From NCBI GenBank assembly GCA_012842105.1, contig DUTL01000332.1, forward strand, positions 1 to 9,489: a stretch of DNA of 9,489 nucleotides. The letters are read 5' to 3'. Shown piece after piece: positions 6,670 through 9,489 of the stretch. Numbering within the stretch: the first letter of the stretch is position 1; the number at the start of each line of letters is the position of its first letter. The notes under the pieces are model-generated. The model did no database searches and was not told the DNA's origin. It was given only the letters and a program-made list of their open reading frames with translations. This stretch comes from Candidatus Fermentithermobacillaceae bacterium. Lineage in GTDB: Bacteria > Bacillota > Sulfobacillia > Fermentithermobacillales > Fermentithermobacillaceae. The position numbers and the translations under genes are program-made.

Positions 6670-6678
6670 TGCGGTGTG

Positions 6679-6685
6679 CCTCCTC
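6679..6685 (-). promoter_or_regulatory. Shine-Dalgarno that sets the asp23 start
   Basis: The minus strand reads GAGGAGG here, nine bases before GTG at 6669. It is the only strong ribosome site among the candidate starts at 6741 (TTG), 6690 (ATG) and 6669 (GTG), so it fixes the start. Confidence 0.8.
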
Positions 6686-6705
6686 TTCATGTGTTTCCAG
6701 AAATC

Positions 6706-6735
6706 ATTATACAGAGTATTCCAGGCAGCCTGCAA
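6706..6735 (-). promoter_or_regulatory. Likely internal sigma-A-type promoter for asp23 and downstream genes
   Basis: On the minus strand a perfect TATAAT (6711 to 6706) is preceded by TTGCAG (6735 to 6730) with an 18-bp spacer. The -35 element matches the first three consensus bases only. Transcription would start near 6699, about 30 nt before the asp23 GTG, leaving a short leader with the ribosome site. It lies in the only real gap (72 bp) between the sporulation block and asp23, where a constitutive promoter for asp23 and nusB would be needed. Confidence 0.55.
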
Positions 6736-6741
6736 TCCCAA

Positions 6742-7293
6742 TCACCTTGGGGTAGGGACAACGGTAATGTTTTGAAGGCTTATCCGTGCAATCCGCCTCA
6801 CTGCATCCCCAATTTGAGCAACGTCTCTCTCACTCAGCGTCGTTGTTTTGACAACAACAGTGCAGGAATCCCCTGAAAGAAACACCAGGGCCTCCAATCC
6901 TTTCGCTCCTAGAATTCCTTCAATCTTGAGTTCTTTTCCCATAGCGTCCACAATCGCAAGGTACTGCAAGTAGGCTTCGTCCCGCACTTGTGGGGACGCA
7001 TTTTTGTCGTCCATCACTTTCTTGACAAGGTCCATTTGCTCTTTCTGAATCTTCTCACGGGATAACCTGAATTCTGCGAAAAAATCCTCTGTGCCTTCAT
7101 GGGAACCAACGGGATCTTCACTGGAAAACCTGCCCGGCCTGAGCCCAACGACATCAACTGTGCGGGTGCATATATAGTACAGCAAGCCTGCCACGATCAA
7201 AAGAAACGCCAGCGCTTGCCATATTTGTTTCTTCGCGCTTTTTGTTATCTCCAGGCTTCGTTCAAATCTTCTCATTACAGAGTTAGTCTTCAC
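6742..7293 (-). CDS. spoIIIAH: Stage III sporulation protein AH
   Basis: SpoIIIAH is a mother-cell membrane protein whose extracellular domain binds SpoIIQ from the forespore across the intermembrane space, forming the engulfment-stage channel and zipper. The 183-aa product has a basic N-terminus, one transmembrane helix (about 24-42), a linker, and the YscJ/FliF-like ring-building domain (about 70-180). That domain includes the family motif DFFAEFRLSREK at 70-81, ELKIEGILGAKGLEALVFL at 121-139, VVVKTTTLSERDVAQIGD at 146-163, and a C-terminal NITVVPTPR. The GTG start at 7293 has AAGGAGG eight bases upstream, inside the end of spoIIIAG, only one base after that gene's stop. In model spore formers this operon is driven by sigma-E from a promoter ahead of spoIIIAA, which is outside the window. 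Confidence 0.93.
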   Translation of the reverse strand: MKTNSVMRRFERSLEITKSAKKQIWQALAFLLIVAGLLYYICTRTVDVVGLRPGRFSSEDPVGSHEGTEDFFAEFRLSREKIQKEQMDLVKKVMDDKNASPQVRDEAYLQYLAIVDAMGKELKIEGILGAKGLEALVFLSGDSCTVVVKTTTLSERDVAQIGDAVRRIARISLQNITVVPTPR

Positions 7294-7294
7294 T

Positions 7295-7855
7295 TTATTT
7301 CCCTCCTTGCATTGGCAACACCTCTATTTTGTAAATCGGAATATCCAGAAGCACCTGGACAGCCCGGTATATGTTGGTTTTTACCCTAGGGTCCGAAGCG
7401 CCCTCAGCCACAACCACACACCCTGAGATCTTAGGGGCTATTACTTTCTCAGGAATGAGCGAATCGCCTGAACCAGATATTCTACCGGTTACAACCTGAG
7501 AAGTTTCAGATTCCGTAATTGTCTGCCTGGTTTGGCCTTGGGATGTAGACTCTGACTGGGAGTTTCGTGACAGGGTTGTATTGGTTACGTAGACCGTTTC
7601 AGGTCCTCTTTCCAGGGCTATGGATACGTGCACCTTTCCTGCTCCCTGAACGGCAGAAACCACTTCCTCCAATTGTTTTGCAAGGATGTTCTGATATTCT
7701 CTTAGTTCAGCAAGAATACGGTGATCGTCGGGGATTGTTGCCTTACCGGAGCCAGACATGAAACTCCCTATGACAATCAGAACCACTCCAAGCATGCCCA
7801 CTAAAACAAGTTTCAAGTAATCAGACTTCAAAAACGGAACCTGTAAAGCCTTCAT
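7295..7855 (-). CDS. spoIIIAG: Stage III sporulation protein AG
   Basis: SpoIIIAG is a mother-cell membrane protein that forms a large oligomeric ring in the SpoIIIA-SpoIIQ complex. The 186-aa product has one transmembrane helix (about 14-33), an ILAELREYQNILAKQLEEVVSAVQGAGKVHVSIALE segment (47-82) starting the ring-building fold, then a Ser/Thr/Gln-rich insertion (about 93-132) that interrupts the fold as in known SpoIIIAG structures. The conserved PKISGCVVVAEGASDPRVK at 141-159 and AVQVLLDIPIYKIEVLPM at 165-182 complete it. The ATG at 7855 is supported by AAGGAGA upstream. A 60-bp gap separates it from spoIIIAF; I see no separate gene or terminator in it. Confidence 0.94.
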   Translation of the reverse strand: MKALQVPFLKSDYLKLVLVGMLGVVLIVIGSFMSGSGKATIPDDHRILAELREYQNILAKQLEEVVSAVQGAGKVHVSIALERGPETVYVTNTTLSRNSQSESTSQGQTRQTITESETSQVVTGRISGSGDSLIPEKVIAPKISGCVVVAEGASDPRVKTNIYRAVQVLLDIPIYKIEVLPMQGGK

Positions 7856-7915
7856 CTTGAATCTCTCCTTTTCGATTACTGCCGTTTTGTTTGCAAATCC
7901 CCAGCATCTTCCTTG

Positions 7916-8404
7916 TCAGCTGCTCCCATCTTGGAACTGCTCGAAGCAGATGTTGTCTACGCTTATGGAAAGATGGGCTGCAAGCAATTCCCTGAACCGG
8001 TCGATTGTATCGGAGCCGGTTTCATCAACAGGGGAAGTCAGGTACAAAGTTACCTTCGACCCTGAGAAACCAGGCGCAAACCCCTCTGTTTCAACCAGTA
8101 CGCTGTGTACGGGCAGGCCGGCGACAACACCCATTTCTGTTACCCGCCTTTCAACTTCCCGGGCATAAAAGAGTTCAAGAGAAACAGAACCTGAATTCCG
8201 TTCTTGATAACCCCAGGCAATTCCGGCCACATCGTAAGGCTTGGTCACAAAACCCGCGGCCGGCGCTAAGATACACAACAGCAACAGTAGTTCAATAACG
8301 AATTTGGACTGCTTTTGCATTGTTTTGGGAATCATCAGAAGGGCCGCAGACGATATGACTGCAACCAGGTATACTGTCTTTGCCCATGCTTTCAAAGACT
8401 CCAC
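7916..8404 (-). CDS. spoIIIAF: Stage III sporulation protein AF
   Basis: SpoIIIAF is a membrane subunit of the SpoIIIA-SpoIIQ channel with a soluble domain of the ring-building type. The 162-aa product starts with two transmembrane helices (about 7-26 and 34-52), the first preceded by the typical LKAWAKTVYLVAV pattern, then a soluble region (about 75-158) with REVERRVTEMGVVAGLPVHSVLVE at 82-105 and a strand-rich end. The family is poorly conserved, so the call leans on topology plus position between spoIIIAE and spoIIIAG. The GTG start at 8404 has AAGGAGG six bases upstream and lies 24 bp after the spoIIIAE stop. Confidence 0.88.
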   Translation of the reverse strand: MESLKAWAKTVYLVAVISSAALLMIPKTMQKQSKFVIELLLLLCILAPAAGFVTKPYDVAGIAWGYQERNSGSVSLELFYAREVERRVTEMGVVAGLPVHSVLVETEGFAPGFSGSKVTLYLTSPVDETGSDTIDRFRELLAAHLSISVDNICFEQFQDGSS

Positions 8405-8428
8405 TTTTGTCCTCCTTTATTCAGATGT

Positions 8429-9412
8429 TCAGAATGCTTTGGCCGCCTGAGCTAACAGCGATAGGCAAATAATGAAAATGAATGAAGTAGCAAACAGAGT
8501 CACAGCCAGGAAACTTACCCCGCTTGCCATTGCCTGTAAAGAACGTTTTACCTGAGGCCCGCAAGTAGGCCCGAGCACTGCCAAAGCTATCCGCCATGCA
8601 ACAAAACACGAAAGCACTCTGGCCAGTGGAGAGAACACAACGCCAATTAGCGCAATGCTTCCAGCCAACCCAACGGCCGACCTGAGCGCAAAGAGTGAAT
8701 GAAAAAACATGTCCATTGTGTCTCCCACCATCTTCCCTGCTACAGGGATGAATGTTGAGCTCATGTATTTGGCGGTGCGCAGTGCTATGCCATCTGCAAC
8801 TCCCGCAGCTGCTCTTTCACCTGCCACCACCCCGACGAAGGCCGCAAGCAAAATGCCCATGCCGGCAAAAGCGGTTTGCCTCAGCACGTCAGCTATACCT
8901 GAAACCCGGTCACCCCCGCCGAAATTGCCTGCCATGTCTATGGCAATGGATGTAAATATCAACGGAAAAGCTACATCAAGGATGAAAACACTCACAAAAG
9001 TGCCCATTCCAAACACAGTGGGGTGAAGCACACCTGCCGTGACAGGCGCCCCAGACGCAAGCACCATACCTGTAATAACAGGTATAAAGGCGAAGAACGC
9101 TGCTCTAAGGCTTTCCACAGTTTCAGCAGCTACGGTGAGAACATCCTTGAACGAAAGAACAGCGAGCAGGACAAGAACCATGTGGGCAGATGTCTGGGCC
9201 ATTTGGCTTGAACCGTCAGGGGCCATAGTCTGGCCTAGAATGTTCAGGCAGCTAATGGTGACCCCTATTAAGATTATCTGCCCCAGTATCCTTGCATAAC
9301 CTGCAAAATTGCCAAAAGCTTGCCCAGCCAATGCTCTCAGGCACTCTTTGAGCTTAACGCCTTTGCCTGTGAGAATGCCGTGAAGGGGCCTGGCTTCAGA
9401 GATATTGTACAC
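8429..9412 (-). CDS. spoIIIAE: Stage III sporulation protein AE (5'-truncated)
   Basis: SpoIIIAE is a polytopic membrane protein of the SpoIIIA channel, needed for late forespore gene expression. The readable 327 residues contain several hydrophobic segments (about 40-60, 76-93, 106-127, 137-159, 182-198, 245-280, 298-322) and the strongly conserved GVADGIALRTAKYMSSTFIPVAGKMVGDTMD at 204-234. SpoIIIAE is normally close to 400 residues with a cleavable or hydrophobic N-terminus, so roughly 70 residues are missing. The GTG at 9412 is not a credible start: it lies at the inner edge of a palindromic end structure, no ribosome site can be trusted there, and the frame stays open to the window edge through inverted sequence. 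Family-like sequence is clear from residue 12 (GILTGKG) onward; residues 2-10 come from the palindrome's loop and may be genuine. Confidence 0.92.
   Translation of the reverse strand: MYNISEARPLHGILTGKGVKLKECLRALAGQAFGNFAGYARILGQIILIGVTISCLNILGQTMAPDGSSQMAQTSAHMVLVLLAVLSFKDVLTVAAETVESLRAAFFAFIPVITGMVLASGAPVTAGVLHPTVFGMGTFVSVFILDVAFPLIFTSIAIDMAGNFGGGDRVSGIADVLRQTAFAGMGILLAAFVGVVAGERAAAGVADGIALRTAKYMSSTFIPVAGKMVGDTMDMFFHSLFALRSAVGLAGSIALIGVVFSPLARVLSCFVAWRIALAVLGPTCGPQVKRSLQAMASGVSFLAVTLFATSFIFIICLSLLAQAAKAF
9282..9301. repeat. 20-bp direct repeat, copy 1 (inside spoIIIAE)
   Basis: This is the original copy, within spoIIIAE coding sequence, of the 20 bases found again at 9470-9489. Twenty exact bases recurring within 190 bp of coding DNA at a sequence end points to a template switch or an assembly join. 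Confidence 0.9.
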
Positions 9413-9470
9413 GGCATTCTCACAGGCAAAGGCGTTAAGCTCAAAGAGTGCCTGAGAGCATTGGCTGGGC
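9322..9470. repeat. Perfect 61-bp inverted repeat with 27-nt loop
   Basis: Arm 9322-9382 and arm 9410-9470 are exact reverse complements over all 61 bases, with a 27-nt loop at 9383-9409. The left arm encodes conserved SpoIIIAE sequence, so it is the original; the right arm is an inverted copy with no coding sense. A perfect palindrome made of coding sequence is the signature of fold-back chimerism during amplification, or of a misassembled sequence end. Confidence 0.95.
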
Positions 9471-9489
9471 CCAGTATCCTTGCATAACC
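9470..9489. repeat. 20-bp direct repeat, copy 2 (at window end)
   Basis: The last 20 bases repeat 9282-9301 exactly and share the base at 9470 with the inverted arm. The window therefore ends by returning to sequence already read, in the original orientation, after an inverted stretch. Confidence 0.9.

Noticed and set aside
6670..6741. N-terminal extension of Asp23 back to TTG at 6741
   Set aside because: The TTG directly abuts the spoIIIAH stop without ribosome-site spacing, the residues are outside the family core, and a strong site points to GTG at 6669.
9322..9470. Palindrome as a transposon end, attachment site or regulatory cruciform
   Set aside because: One arm is conserved spoIIIAE coding sequence and the other its exact inverse followed by a return to earlier sequence; an amplification or assembly chimera explains all of it.

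Overview
The window looks like part of a chromosome from an endospore-forming anaerobic Firmicute of class Clostridia, most likely in or near the Peptococcaceae/Moorella/Thermacetogenium group. The evidence is a spoIIIA sporulation block, an asp23-amaP-DUF2273 module, an NfnAB-type ferredoxin:NADP+ transhydrogenase, and the classical nusB-xseA-xseB-ispA housekeeping run. Every convincing gene is on the minus strand, so transcription runs from the right edge to the left edge. Gaps are short or negative, and Shine-Dalgarno sites often overlap the preceding stop codon. I therefore read the window as one long operon, or two nested ones.

Layout in transcription order: (1) spoIIIAE (5'-truncated), spoIIIAF, spoIIIAG and spoIIIAH make membrane parts of the mother-cell-to-forespore SpoIIIA-SpoIIQ channel. 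(2) A likely internal housekeeping promoter lies between spoIIIAH and asp23 (TTGCAG, 18 bp, TATAAT). (3) asp23, amaP and a DUF2273 gene make a membrane-anchored envelope/alkaline-shock module. (4) nusB makes an antitermination factor. (5) nfnA and nfnB make a flavin/iron-sulfur enzyme linking NADH, NADPH and ferredoxin; they sit where folD is found in the Bacillus-type operon. (6) xseA and xseB make both subunits of exonuclease VII. (7) ispA makes a farnesyl/geranyl diphosphate synthase for isoprenoids.

The two ends are unusual. The left 255 bp, downstream of ispA, is a tandem repeat of exactly 114 bp (38 codons): two full copies and part of a third. Each full copy has an identical 47-nt imperfect hairpin, and an open frame runs through the array on the plus strand. 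The right end carries a perfect 61-bp inverted repeat with a 27-nt loop, followed by a 20-bp direct repeat of sequence about 190 bp back. It lies inside spoIIIAE coding sequence and is best explained as an amplification or assembly chimera, so the N-terminus of SpoIIIAE as given here should not be trusted.

I found no CRISPR array, tRNA, rRNA, transposase or phage gene. The most useful biological leads are the repeat array, the promoter that could separate asp23-nusB from sporulation control, and the redox gene pair in the folD slot. None of them amounts to a demonstrated new system.
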